Shown here: positions 50,646 to 58,677 of the stretch, piece by piece
Layout of the letters: every line of letters begins with the position of its first letter
How positions within the stretch are numbered: the stretch's first letter is position 1
DNA from: Tenacibaculum sp. 190130A14a
Lineage (GTDB): Bacteria; Bacteroidota; Bacteroidia; Flavobacteriales; Flavobacteriaceae
NCBI RefSeq assembly: GCF_964048965.1
Contig: NZ_OZ040189.1
Coordinates: forward strand, 868,001 to 932,000
DNA length: 64,000 bases
Direction of reading: 5' to 3'
Translations under genes and position numbers: made by a program
The notes under the pieces: generated by a model
What the model saw: only the letters and a program-made list of their open reading frames with translations
Databases searched by the model: none
What the model was told of the DNA's origin: nothing

Positions 50646-51098
50646 TTATACTTTATCTTTAGAATCTATAAGAATGGTAACAGGCCCGTCGTTCAACAAT
50701 TCAACTTTCATATCGGCACCAAATCTACCTGTTTGAACTTTTTTACCAAGTTCGTTTTCAATATGTGTGATAAAACTTTCATACAAAGGAATCGCTATGT
50801 CTGGTTTAGCCGCTTTAATATAACTTGGTCTGTTCCCTTTTTTTGTAGAGGCTTGTAAGGTAAATTGACTCACCACAATAATATCACCGTCTATATCTTT
50901 TACAGAGGTGTTCATTACACCATTAGTATCATTGAATATTCGAAGATTTACAATTTTTTTGGTTAACCATTGTATATCTTCTTGTGTGTCTTCGTTTATA
51001 ATTCCAACTAAAACTAAGAGTCCGTTATTAATATTAGCAACTTTTTCCCCTTCAATAGTTACACTGGCTTGTGAAACTCGTTGAATAACTGTTTTCAT
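50646..51098 (-). CDS. dtd: D-aminoacyl-tRNA deacylase
   Basis: The 150-residue enzyme removes D-amino acids (and glycine mischarged on tRNA-Ala) from tRNA. Motifs are MKTVIQRVSQASVTIEG, the Ser-Gln-Phe-Thr-Leu active site (VVSQFTLQASTKKGNRPSY) and the cross-subunit Gly-Pro-Val-Thr (NDGPVTILIDS). Length fits the homodimeric family. It is the second gene after rsgA, 18 bases away. Confidence 0.95.
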   Translation of the reverse strand: MKTVIQRVSQASVTIEGEKVANINNGLLVLVGIINEDTQEDIQWLTKKIVNLRIFNDTNGVMNTSVKDIDGDIIVVSQFTLQASTKKGNRPSYIKAAKPDIAIPLYESFITHIENELGKKVQTGRFGADMKVELLNDGPVTILIDSKDKV

Positions 51099-51116
51099 TT
51101 ATGTTAATTTATGATG

Positions 51117-52058
51117 CTATTCCCAGATATCTGTTCTGTAATGTTCTTCTTCTCCTTCCATTATTTGAAGATAGCTTTTGTAGCGAGACCATGAAATTTC
51201 TTCTGTTTCTAAGGCTTCTTTTACTGCACAACTTGGTTCATTTACATGAATACAGTTGTTAAATTTACAGTGTTGTTTTAATGCAAAAAATTCTGGAAAA
51301 TAATCTCCTAACTCATCTTTGTCCATATCTACTACTCCAAAACCTTTTATACCTGGAGTATCTATGATTTGTGCATCAAAGCTTAAATCAAACATTTCAG
51401 CAAAAGTAGTTGTATGCTGGCCTTGCTTATGTTGTTCAGAAATTTCTTTGGTTTTTAAATTAAGAGAGGGTTCAATAGTATTTAAAAGAGTTGTTTTTCC
51501 TACACCTGAATGTCCTGAAAACATACTTACTTTGTCTGTCATTAAGTCCTTAATTTTATCTACATTGATATTTTCGGTAGCAGAAACTTCGATACAGTCA
51601 TACCCAATGGCTTCGTAAATATCTTTTAAATACAAAATTTCCGCTTTTTGTTCAATCTCGTAAGCATCTATTTTGTTAAAAACTAAAACGGTTTTAATAG
51701 AATAAGCCTCTGCTGTTACAAGAAAACGATCAATAAACGTTGTAAAAGTTGGAGGATTGTCAATTGTTATTAATAAAAAAACTTGATCAATATTAGCAGC
51801 AATAATATGGGTTTGTTTAGACAGATTAACCGATTTACGTACAATGTAATTATTGCGTTCGTGAATTTTATTAATTACTCCTGTTTCTTCATTGTTATTT
51901 GTTTCTAAAGAAAAATCTACAATATCTCCAACGGCTATGGGATTGGTACTTTTAATCCCTTTTATTCTAAATTTTCCTTTAATCCTACACTTGTATAAGG
52001 TGTTTTCAGATTTCACCCAATACCAACTTCCTGTAGATTTATAAACCGTTCCTGTCAT
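51117..52058 (-). CDS. rsgA: Ribosome small subunit-dependent GTPase A
   Basis: The 313-residue assembly GTPase has an N-terminal OB fold (GTVYKSTGSWYWV). Its GTPase domain is circularly permuted: the specificity motif FNKIDAYE comes before the P-loop GHSGVGKTTLLN and the switch DTPGIKGFG. The C-terminal zinc knuckle is intact (CKFNNCIHVNEPSC). It helps finish the 30S decoding centre. Its transcript continues into dtd. Confidence 0.96.
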   Translation of the reverse strand: MTGTVYKSTGSWYWVKSENTLYKCRIKGKFRIKGIKSTNPIAVGDIVDFSLETNNNEETGVINKIHERNNYIVRKSVNLSKQTHIIAANIDQVFLLITIDNPPTFTTFIDRFLVTAEAYSIKTVLVFNKIDAYEIEQKAEILYLKDIYEAIGYDCIEVSATENINVDKIKDLMTDKVSMFSGHSGVGKTTLLNTIEPSLNLKTKEISEQHKQGQHTTTFAEMFDLSFDAQIIDTPGIKGFGVVDMDKDELGDYFPEFFALKQHCKFNNCIHVNEPSCAVKEALETEEISWSRYKSYLQIMEGEEEHYRTDIWE

Positions 52059-52099
52059 ATAGCAAAGATGAGAATAAAAATTGAATGTTTTAACCTGAT

Positions 52100-52852
52100 T
52101 TATGCAGTTAGATCTTTAATTTTTTGGGTAATACTGCCTTTTTCAGAAACTCTAATAATCATAAAAATTACTTGAGGAATAAATCCTGGAGATATAATAA
52201 TGTTTGCTTTGTTGGCAACTTTTTGATCTCTGTTAAGTATTGCTTGATTTTTATTTTCGTCTGGAGTATTAGCTAGTTCTACAGCAAATTTCCAGGCACC
52301 CTCTCTTGCTAATTCCATACTAAAATCAACCAAAAAGTTATCAACCTTTCTTGACCATTTTAAAATTTTTCTCAGAAAGGGCCATATCTGTGCTAAATTA
52401 TCTTCTACTTCAGTAACTAAGGAAGAGAGTATCTCATTTATTTTATCAAAGTCATTTTTTAAATGATTGATATTTTGATTTTTTGAAACTTCAGCAGCAG
52501 CAATTCCTAAATCTAAATTGATATGTGCGTTCATACCAACGAGTAAATGTTGAAGAACGATGTACCAATAGTTGGTAGAAATACCGAATGCTTTTTCCCA
52601 GGAAGAAGAAATAGTTTTGTTTTGTTTATAATGATAATAGGCATCAATATATCTTTTAGCAAAAATGATATCTAGTTTTTCCATTCTTTTACCATCATCA
52701 AAAAAGTTGTTTTGAATACCTTCCTTTACTTTTATAGTTACTTTTTGATATAGTGCTGCAAAGTAACCTAGCGGACTTTCGGTGAGCATAGATTCTTCAA
52801 TAATGTCTTGTAGTATTTCTATGACATCATCAATAGTGTGAATTGGCTTCAT
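52100..52852 (-). CDS. DUF5995 family protein
   Basis: The 250-residue soluble helical protein matches the DUF5995 pattern I know, above all WYIVLQHLLVGMNAHINLDLGIAAAEV in the middle; the earlier FAKRYIDAYYHY is also typical. There is no signal peptide. The conserved His residues in QHLLVGMNAHINLD could bind a metal, but no activity is established. It lies 41 bases upstream of rsgA on the same strand, so the two may be cotranscribed. Confidence 0.8.
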   Translation of the reverse strand: MKPIHTIDDVIEILQDIIEESMLTESPLGYFAALYQKVTIKVKEGIQNNFFDDGKRMEKLDIIFAKRYIDAYYHYKQNKTISSSWEKAFGISTNYWYIVLQHLLVGMNAHINLDLGIAAAEVSKNQNINHLKNDFDKINEILSSLVTEVEDNLAQIWPFLRKILKWSRKVDNFLVDFSMELAREGAWKFAVELANTPDENKNQAILNRDQKVANKANIIISPGFIPQVIFMIIRVSEKGSITQKIKDLTA

Positions 52853-52945
52853 AAATGGTTAGTTTGGTTGGAAAGTAGAAAAGTACAATTTTTTTGTAAA
52901 GATAAAACAAGTATATTCGCAACTAATTTTTAAAATTTTAATACT

Positions 52946-53401
52946 ATGAAAAGAATATTATTTATTCTTATTGCTATGGTAGCAATGTCTGTTAGTGCTC
53001 AACAATATGAGTACAAGGTTATTACAAGTGTAGAGTCAATCATTCCAAGTGGTTTAGGTAGATCGCGATTAATTTCTAGTAACGAAGATAGAGATTATAA
53101 GAAATTTACTTCTACACGTTCAGATGACAAGAAAAAAGACAAAAGAAACAAATCTGATCGTTCTGAAATCAGAGTTAAAAACTTTGACGAAACTAAATTG
53201 TTAAACTTCTTTAACCTTGGAGGTATTCGTTTTCAAAATATCGTAGCTAATGATGCTGTGATTACTTCAAAAATTAATGACATGGTAGCAAACGGATGGG
53301 ATCTTGCGTTTGTAAACAGTGGAGTTGAAAGTTACGGAGGTAAAGGTGATAAAAATGGAATTTTTATTACTCGTTTTATTTTCAAAAGATTGAAGCAATA
53401 A
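52946..53401 (+). CDS. Secreted protein with DUF4177-like pattern, function unknown
   Basis: This 151-residue protein has a signal peptide (MKRILFILIAMVAMSVSAQ). The mature part begins YEYKVITSVES, has a Lys/Asp/Arg-rich charged middle (DDKKKDKRNKSDRSE) and ends with INDMVANGWDLAFVNSG..GIFITRFIFKR. The order of a YEYKV strand, a helix with N-G-W-(D/E)-L and a final strand resembles DUF4177, here split by an insert. The assignment is tentative. It is monocistronic and ends at a strong terminator. Confidence 0.7.
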   Translation: MKRILFILIAMVAMSVSAQQYEYKVITSVESIIPSGLGRSRLISSNEDRDYKKFTSTRSDDKKKDKRNKSDRSEIRVKNFDETKLLNFFNLGGIRFQNIVANDAVITSKINDMVANGWDLAFVNSGVESYGGKGDKNGIFITRFIFKRLKQ

Positions 53402-53421
53402 GTTTATTTGAATATAAAGTT

Positions 53422-53460
53422 AAAGGACGTTTAAGAAATACTTAAACGTCCTTTTTTTTT
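53422..53460 (+). terminator. Terminator after the secreted protein gene
   Basis: AAAGGACGTTTAAG (53422-53435) pairs with CTTAAACGTCCTTT (53441-53454), followed by a long T-run on the plus strand. On the minus strand the run is weaker, so it is mainly a plus-strand terminator, though it faces the end of the aroG operon. Confidence 0.88.
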
Positions 53461-53486
53461 GGTAAGAATGTAAGGTTTAATATTTA

Positions 53487-54569
53487 TTATTCGTTAATAA
53501 TTTTTTCTTGGTGATTGATACTCTCTTGGTGAATAGCTTTAAACATTCTTAGAACAAACTCTTCGCTTAAGCCTCTTTCATCTCCTTCTAGAATCATTTT
53601 TCCTAGAATTTCATTCCAACGTCTAGTTTGTAAGATAGCTACGTTTTTCTCTTTTTTCAGCTGCCCAATGTTATCGGCAATCTTCATTCGCTTACCTAAT
53701 AAATCTATTAATTGATGATCTACAACATCTATTTGAGTACGTAAAGTATTTAAAGCATTTCTATATGCTGCTTCAGTGTCTGTTTCTTTACGAACTTTTA
53801 AGTCGACCATCATTTGAATCAATGTTTTTGGTGTGATTTGTTGTTTTGCATCACTCCAAGCATTGTCTGGATCGTAGTGAGTTTCTACCATTAATCCATC
53901 AAAGTTTAAGTCAAGAGCTGTTTGACAAATATCAAAGATAATATCTCGTCGTCCTGCAATATGTGATGGATCACAAATTAATGGTAAATCAGGAAAACGA
54001 TTTTGTAATTCAATAGGAATTTGCCATTCAGGGTTGTTTCTATATCTTGTTTTTTCATAGGTTGAGAAACCTCTGTGAATAACTCCTAACTTCTTAATGT
54101 TTGCAGTATATAAACGTTCAATAGCTCCTAACCATAAAGGTAAATCTGGGTTTACTGGATTTTTTACCAATACAATTTTATCAGTTCCATTTAAAGCATC
54201 GGCAATCTCTTGAATGATAAATGGGCTAACCGTTGTTCTAGCTCCGATCCATAAAATATCAATGTCATGCTCTAAAGCTAATTTTACATGATCTTTATTC
54301 GCTACTTCTGTTGCCGTTAACATACCTGTTTCTTGCTTGGCGCGTTGTAACCATTTTAATCCTAAAGCACCAACTCCTTCAAAATTCCCTGGTCTGGTAC
54401 GTGGTTTCCAGATACCAGCTCTAAGTACCGTTGCATCCGTATCTTTTAATTCGTGTGCTATTTTTAATACTTGTTCTTCAGTTTCTGCACTGCAAGGTCC
54501 TGCAATTACTAGTGGATGATTTAGTTTGAAATCATCTAACCATGTTCTTAATTCTTTTTTATTCTCCAT
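53487..54569 (-). CDS. aroG: Bifunctional DAHP synthase / chorismate mutase
   Basis: The 360-residue protein has a type I-beta 3-deoxy-7-phosphoheptulonate synthase (residues 1-~265) with the phosphoenolpyruvate-binding AGPCSAETEEQ, AGIWKPRTRPGNFEG and DPSHIAGRRD. A C-terminal AroQ chorismate mutase follows (about 275-355: LRTQIDVVDHQLIDLLGKRMKIADNIG..KKEKN). This domain order is known from Porphyromonas gingivalis, where prephenate inhibits the synthase through the mutase domain. So the first committed step and the chorismate branch to Phe/Tyr are joined. It is the last gene of the pheA-aat-tyrA-aroG operon. Confidence 0.95.
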   Translation of the reverse strand: MENKKELRTWLDDFKLNHPLVIAGPCSAETEEQVLKIAHELKDTDATVLRAGIWKPRTRPGNFEGVGALGLKWLQRAKQETGMLTATEVANKDHVKLALEHDIDILWIGARTTVSPFIIQEIADALNGTDKIVLVKNPVNPDLPLWLGAIERLYTANIKKLGVIHRGFSTYEKTRYRNNPEWQIPIELQNRFPDLPLICDPSHIAGRRDIIFDICQTALDLNFDGLMVETHYDPDNAWSDAKQQITPKTLIQMMVDLKVRKETDTEAAYRNALNTLRTQIDVVDHQLIDLLGKRMKIADNIGQLKKEKNVAILQTRRWNEILGKMILEGDERGLSEEFVLRMFKAIHQESINHQEKIINE

Positions 54570-54581
54570 TTTGATATTCCT

Positions 54582-55445
54582 TTAGCGAAGTTCGACTTCT
54601 TTAATTCCGTTTAATATTTGTTTTATATGATTTGTGTTTTCCATTTCAGCATAAATAGCCGAAAATTTGTCTTGTTCTAATAGTGTTTTAAAGTATTGTA
54701 GGTTTTGAATATATTCTTCTAATGTTTCTATTACATTGTTTTTGTTTTGTTCAAAAATAGGAGCCCACATAGCTGGTGAACTTTTTGCTAGACGTACGGT
54801 AGAGGCAAAACCACTTCCTGCCATGTCGAAAATATCACGTTCGTTTTTCTCCTTTTCGATGACTGTTTTTCCTAGCATAAAAGAACTTATATGTGATAAA
54901 TGCGAAACATATGCAATGTGTTTATCATGAGATTTTGGATCCATATAACGAATGCGCATTCCTAGTTTAGAAAAAATAGCCAAGGCTTTTTCTTGTAGCT
55001 TAAAAGCTGTTTTTTCTACTTCACAAATAATATTTGTTTTTCCGTTAAATAAATTATGAAGTGCAGCAGAAGGTCCAGAAAACTCTGTTCCCGCAATAGG
55101 ATGTGTTGCTAAAAAATTTCTTCTGTTTGGATGCTCTTTAATAATATCACAAATCTGTTCTTTCGTAGATCCAACATCTATAACTAAACAGTTATCTGAT
55201 ATTTCATCTAAAACTTTTGGTATGACTGTTAATGAAACATCTACAGGGATTGAAACAATTACAATATCAGCATTATTCAAATCAGAAAAAATAGCTTTTT
55301 CTTGAATGATTTCCGCTTCAATAGCTTCCTTAATGTGGTCTTCATTAATATCTATACCATATACAGTAGTGCCTTTATATTCTCGTTGAATATCTAAAGC
55401 CATACTCCCTCCAATTAATCCTAATCCAATTATAAATACATTCAT
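54582..55445 (-). CDS. tyrA: Prephenate dehydrogenase
   Basis: This 287-residue enzyme oxidises prephenate to 4-hydroxyphenylpyruvate for tyrosine. The N-terminal Rossmann motif is IIGLGLIGGSMALDI. The substrate part has HPIAGTEFSGPSAA and HVSHLSHISSFML with the conserved histidines. It lacks a C-terminal ACT domain, so tyrosine feedback through ACT is absent. Its start overlaps the stop of the aminotransferase gene by one base. Confidence 0.94.
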   Translation of the reverse strand: MNVFIIGLGLIGGSMALDIQREYKGTTVYGIDINEDHIKEAIEAEIIQEKAIFSDLNNADIVIVSIPVDVSLTVIPKVLDEISDNCLVIDVGSTKEQICDIIKEHPNRRNFLATHPIAGTEFSGPSAALHNLFNGKTNIICEVEKTAFKLQEKALAIFSKLGMRIRYMDPKSHDKHIAYVSHLSHISSFMLGKTVIEKEKNERDIFDMAGSGFASTVRLAKSSPAMWAPIFEQNKNNVIETLEEYIQNLQYFKTLLEQDKFSAIYAEMENTNHIKQILNGIKEVELR

Positions 55446-56587
55446 TACACTCTACTAATTGCTTCTTTAATTTTTTCTTCAGATACACATAGTGAAAAAC
55501 GAATATATCCTTCTCCTTGCGTTCCAAAAACGGTTCCTGGTGCTACAAAAAGATGTTTGTTGTATAATAAGTCGTTAATCATTTCTTCTGATTTTTTTTC
55601 ATTTTGAAGTTTTGCCCAAACAAACATTCCTGAGGTATTTCTGTCGAAACTACATTCTAACCTTTCAGCTAGTTCAAAAACTAGTTGTTGACGTGCTTCG
55701 TAAATTTTGTTTTGAGTTTCAAACCAGTCATTTTCTAATTCTAACGCTTTTATGGCTCCTTTTTGAATTCCGTAAAACATTCCAGAATCCATTTGCGTTT
55801 TTACCTTGAGTACTTCATTTAAAAATGTTGGATTTCCAATGAGTTTACCAACTCTCCAACCCGCCATGTTAAATGACTTACTCAATGAGTTTAATTCTAA
55901 AGCAATGTCTTTAGCACCATCTACCTGTAAAATACTTTTAGGTTCATTGTTGAGGATAAAACTATATGGATTATCATTTACAATAATAATTTTATGTTTT
56001 TTACCAAAAGCTATTAATTGCTCATAGGTATCTTTTAAAGCTTTTGTACCAGTAGGCATATGTGGATAGTTTACCCACATTAATTTCACTTTACTTAAAT
56101 CTCGTTGTGCTAATTCTTCAAAATTGGGTTGCCATTGATTTAATGCATCTAACTCATAGTATACCGATTTGGCTCCAATTAAATTGGTTACCGAACTATA
56201 GGTTGGATATCCAGGATTTGGAATTAATACTTCATCTCCTTCATTTAACAAGGCTAAAGAAATATGCATAATTCCTTCTTTACTTCCCATGAGAGGAAGT
56301 ACTTCGTTTTCTGGATTTATCGAAACCTGATATTTTTCTTGGTAGAATTTAGATACAGCGTTTCTAAATTCAGGTAGTCCTTGGTAGCTTTGGTATTTGT
56401 GTGCTCCTTCTTCAAATAAACTATCTTGTATTGCCTTAATAACGGGTTGTGGAGGTTGTAAATCTGGACTTCCAATCCCTAAATTAATAATAGGTTTCCC
56501 TTCTGAAATTAATTGACGTACTTCTTTTAGTTTCTTTGAAAAATAGTACTCCTGTACTGTATTTAAACGGTTAGCAAACTGTATCAT
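55445..56587 (-). CDS. PLP-dependent class I/II aminotransferase of the aromatic operon
   Basis: The 380-residue fold-type I aminotransferase has the PLP lysine in NSLSKSFNMAGWRVGKLIG. The NYPHMPTGTKA segment replaces the usual NPxNPTG. NDNPYSFI carries the cofactor-contacting Asp-Tyr, and the C-terminal RFSLC the substrate Arg. It probably transfers the amino group to phenylpyruvate and 4-hydroxyphenylpyruvate (or to prephenate), because it lies between pheA and tyrA with overlapping ends on both sides (4 and 1 bases). Confidence 0.92.
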   Translation of the reverse strand: MIQFANRLNTVQEYYFSKKLKEVRQLISEGKPIINLGIGSPDLQPPQPVIKAIQDSLFEEGAHKYQSYQGLPEFRNAVSKFYQEKYQVSINPENEVLPLMGSKEGIMHISLALLNEGDEVLIPNPGYPTYSSVTNLIGAKSVYYELDALNQWQPNFEELAQRDLSKVKLMWVNYPHMPTGTKALKDTYEQLIAFGKKHKIIIVNDNPYSFILNNEPKSILQVDGAKDIALELNSLSKSFNMAGWRVGKLIGNPTFLNEVLKVKTQMDSGMFYGIQKGAIKALELENDWFETQNKIYEARQQLVFELAERLECSFDRNTSGMFVWAKLQNEKKSEEMINDLLYNKHLFVAPGTVFGTQGEGYIRFSLCVSEEKIKEAISRV

Positions 56588-57408
56588 ATTCTTCCGTTTT
56601 TGTATTCACCTAATACTTTAAAATCTTCTGCCATAATTTCAATAATAGATTTTGCTTTGGCATAATCTTCATATTTATTAAAAGTTACATCAACGAAAAA
56701 AGCGTACTTCCAAGGAGTTTCGATTTTCGGTAATGATTGAATTTTAGTGAGATTTAACTTACAATCGCTCATCATATTTAAAATTGCAGCTAAGCTTCCT
56801 CTTTTATGATCTAATTCAAATTTTAAAGAAGCTTTGTTAATCTCACTTTTTCCGTTTTTTGGAGGTTGTGTTTGTAAAATAACAAAGCGAGTAGCATTGT
56901 TTTTAATCGTTTGAATCTCGTCTTCAATTACTTCAAGATTAAAGATGTCTGCAGCCATTTTTGGTGCGATAGCTGCTACTCCTTTTAGATTGTTTTTGGC
57001 AATTCTCTCAGCAACAGCAGAGGTATCAACATCTTCAACTAATTTAATATGCTTGTGTTGTTTGAAAAACTCTTTACATTGTAACAATGCCATTGGGTGC
57101 GAACAAACTTCTTTTAAGTCTTCTATGGTTTGATTTGGTAATGCCATTAAGTGATGGTGAATAGGCAAATAATACTCTCCTGAAATATGAAGGTTGTTTT
57201 TGTCTATTAATGCATAATTCGGAATTATAGAACCGGCGATCGTATTTTCTATGGCCATAATTCCTTGTTCACTTTTATCTGAAAGTAAACTATCAACCAA
57301 ACTATCAAAAGACAAGCATTCATCTATTTGAATGTTGCTGTCATAGTAGTTGTTTGCCACAATATGGTGGTTGCTTCCTTGTATTCCTTGAATGGCTATT
57401 TTTTTCAT
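56584..57408 (-). CDS. pheA: Prephenate dehydratase
   Basis: This 274-residue enzyme converts prephenate to phenylpyruvate for phenylalanine. The catalytic domain (1-~180) has IENTIAGSIIPNYALI and the active-site NATRFVIL. The C-terminal ACT domain (about 195-274) starts FELDHKRGSLAAIL. The ESRP motif that binds phenylalanine in many homologues is QSLP here. No chorismate mutase is attached; that function is on aroG. It is the first structural gene of the operon and stands directly after a leader peptide and attenuator. Confidence 0.95.
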   Translation of the reverse strand: MKKIAIQGIQGSNHHIVANNYYDSNIQIDECLSFDSLVDSLLSDKSEQGIMAIENTIAGSIIPNYALIDKNNLHISGEYYLPIHHHLMALPNQTIEDLKEVCSHPMALLQCKEFFKQHKHIKLVEDVDTSAVAERIAKNNLKGVAAIAPKMAADIFNLEVIEDEIQTIKNNATRFVILQTQPPKNGKSEINKASLKFELDHKRGSLAAILNMMSDCKLNLTKIQSLPKIETPWKYAFFVDVTFNKYEDYAKAKSIIEIMAEDFKVLGEYKNGRI

Positions 57409-57416
57409 TTTGGCGT

Positions 57417-57495
57417 AAAAAAAAAGCCTCGATACTATCGAGACTTTATATTGTTTATATTTTTTATGCTATTTAAAAATATGGTATAAAGTCTC
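57417..57495 (-). promoter_or_regulatory. Transcription attenuator of the pheA operon (terminator and antiterminator)
   Basis: On the minus strand GAGACTTTATA (57485-57495) is exactly complementary to TATAAAGTCTC (57440-57450), an 11-bp antiterminator. The second arm also supplies the 5' side of the terminator CTCGATA-G-TATCGAG (57428-57442, extended to 57425-57445), which is followed by a run of about 8 U (57417-57424), just 8 bases before the pheA ATG. The two folds are mutually exclusive. A further small stem (57498-57518, one G-U pair) covers the Phe/Tyr codon run. Confidence 0.88.
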
Positions 57496-57553
57496 TCCTC
57501 TTACTAAAATAGTAAAAGTAAAAATAGAAACCTTGCCATACATTTTGTAACAT
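57473..57553 (-). CDS. Aromatic leader peptide (pheL-like), 26 residues
   Basis: The ORF starts ATG at 57553 after purine-rich AAGAAGATAAG and stops at TAA 57473-57475. Residues 9-16 are FYFYFYYF, eight aromatic residues in a row; in total there are 6 Phe, 5 Tyr and 1 Trp in 26 residues. The antiterminator segment lies within its last codons (20-23). A ribosome stalled in the Phe/Tyr run would leave that segment free to pair (read-through). A ribosome reaching the stop would cover it (termination). This is the logic of pheL/pheA attenuation, extended to Tyr. Too short for usual gene finders. Confidence 0.88.
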   Translation of the reverse strand: MLQNVWQGFYFYFYYFSKRRDFIPYF

Positions 57554-57580
57554 AACTTATCTTCTTGTTTTTGTACGGAA

Positions 57581-57612
57581 CAAATCTTAGAAATAATTTT
57601 TATTAAACCAAA
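57581..57612 (-). promoter_or_regulatory. Promoter of the pheA leader and operon
   Basis: On the minus strand TTTG (57609-57612), a 19-base spacer and TAAGATTTG (57581-57589), which is the -7 consensus with one extra base. RNA would start near 57574, about 21 bases before the leader peptide ATG. Confidence 0.6.
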
Positions 57613-57652
57613 TTTTTATTCAAAAAAATAAAACTTCTTTTTAAAAGTAACA

Positions 57653-58675
57653 TTAATTGATAAAACTTCGTAGTTGATTTGCAGCAATTTCTGCCGTGAT
57701 ATCCCGTTGTGGCATACCAAACATTTCATAGCCCACCATAAATTTTTTTACCGTTGCACTTCTTAATAATGGAGGGTAAAAACTCATGTGCCAGTGCCAA
57801 TGTTCATTGTTTTTATCATTCACTGGAGCTTGATGAATACCGCTAGAGTAGGGGAATGAACAGTTAAAAATACAATCGTATGCTTTGGTTACTTTTGAAA
57901 TAGTTTCTGCAAAAGATTGAGATTCCAATTCGTTAAGCTCAGAGATATTTTGCTGTCTTTTTTTTGGAATTATAATTGTTTCGTATGGCCATACTGCCCA
58001 AAAAGGAACTAGTGCAACGAAATGTTTATTTTCAAATAGGATACGTTCTTTTTTTAAAATTTCTTGTTGTACATAATCTTCCAATAAGGAGTTTTTATGT
58101 GAGAAAAAATACTCTTTTTGCTGTAAATCTTTCTTTAAAACTTCGTTTGGAATGCTAGATTGTGCCCAAATTTGTCCATGTGGATGGGGGTTGCTACAGC
58201 CCATTACCGCTCCCTTGTTTTCAAATATTTGAATGTAATTGATAAAATCATTTTGAGCTAATTCAGAGAACTCATGACACCATGTATGAACTACTTTAGT
58301 GATTTCTGAAATAGACATATCAGCTAAAGTTTTGGAATGATCTGCACTAAAACAAATCACCTTACAAATACCTTTTTCTGAGGTTGCTTTTAACAATCCT
58401 TCCTCAAAGGTAAAATCGGGACTGTTGTTTTGCAATGCAGCAAAATCATTTGTAAAGACAAAGGTGTCTTTATAATTTGGATTATTTTCTCCATTAGCTC
58501 TACTGTTTCCTGCACATAAATAGCAGTTTTCATCATAGCGATGTTTTTTTTTAACGACAACTGTTTCTTCTTGTCCTTGCCAGGGCCTTTTGGCTCTATG
58601 TGGTGATACTAGTACCCACTCTCCTGTGAGTATATTGTATCTTTTATGTGAATAATTACTAAGGTTAGTATTCAT
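57653..58675 (-). CDS. galT: Galactose-1-phosphate uridylyltransferase
   Basis: The 340-residue Leloir enzyme exchanges UMP between UDP-glucose and galactose-1-phosphate. The HIT-like active site GCSNPHPHGQIWAQ carries the nucleophilic His. The zinc ligand pair is CYLCAGN, with a later HWHWHMSFYPPLLRS. The ATG at 58675 is chosen; a TTG nine bases upstream would overlap the stop of the preceding gene. It is the last gene of the galactose operon, about 100 bases before the pheA leader promoter, with no clear terminator between. Confidence 0.95.
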   Translation of the reverse strand: MNTNLSNYSHKRYNILTGEWVLVSPHRAKRPWQGQEETVVVKKKHRYDENCYLCAGNSRANGENNPNYKDTFVFTNDFAALQNNSPDFTFEEGLLKATSEKGICKVICFSADHSKTLADMSISEITKVVHTWCHEFSELAQNDFINYIQIFENKGAVMGCSNPHPHGQIWAQSSIPNEVLKKDLQQKEYFFSHKNSLLEDYVQQEILKKERILFENKHFVALVPFWAVWPYETIIIPKKRQQNISELNELESQSFAETISKVTKAYDCIFNCSFPYSSGIHQAPVNDKNNEHWHWHMSFYPPLLRSATVKKFMVGYEMFGMPQRDITAEIAANQLRSFIN

Positions 58676-58677
58676 AG

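Noticed and set aside
57417..57450. Simple terminator for the galT operon instead of an attenuator
   Set aside because: It is over 200 bases past the galT stop, sits 8 bases before pheA, follows an aromatic leader ORF and its own promoter, and has a perfectly competing antiterminator. It may still stop galT read-through as a side effect.
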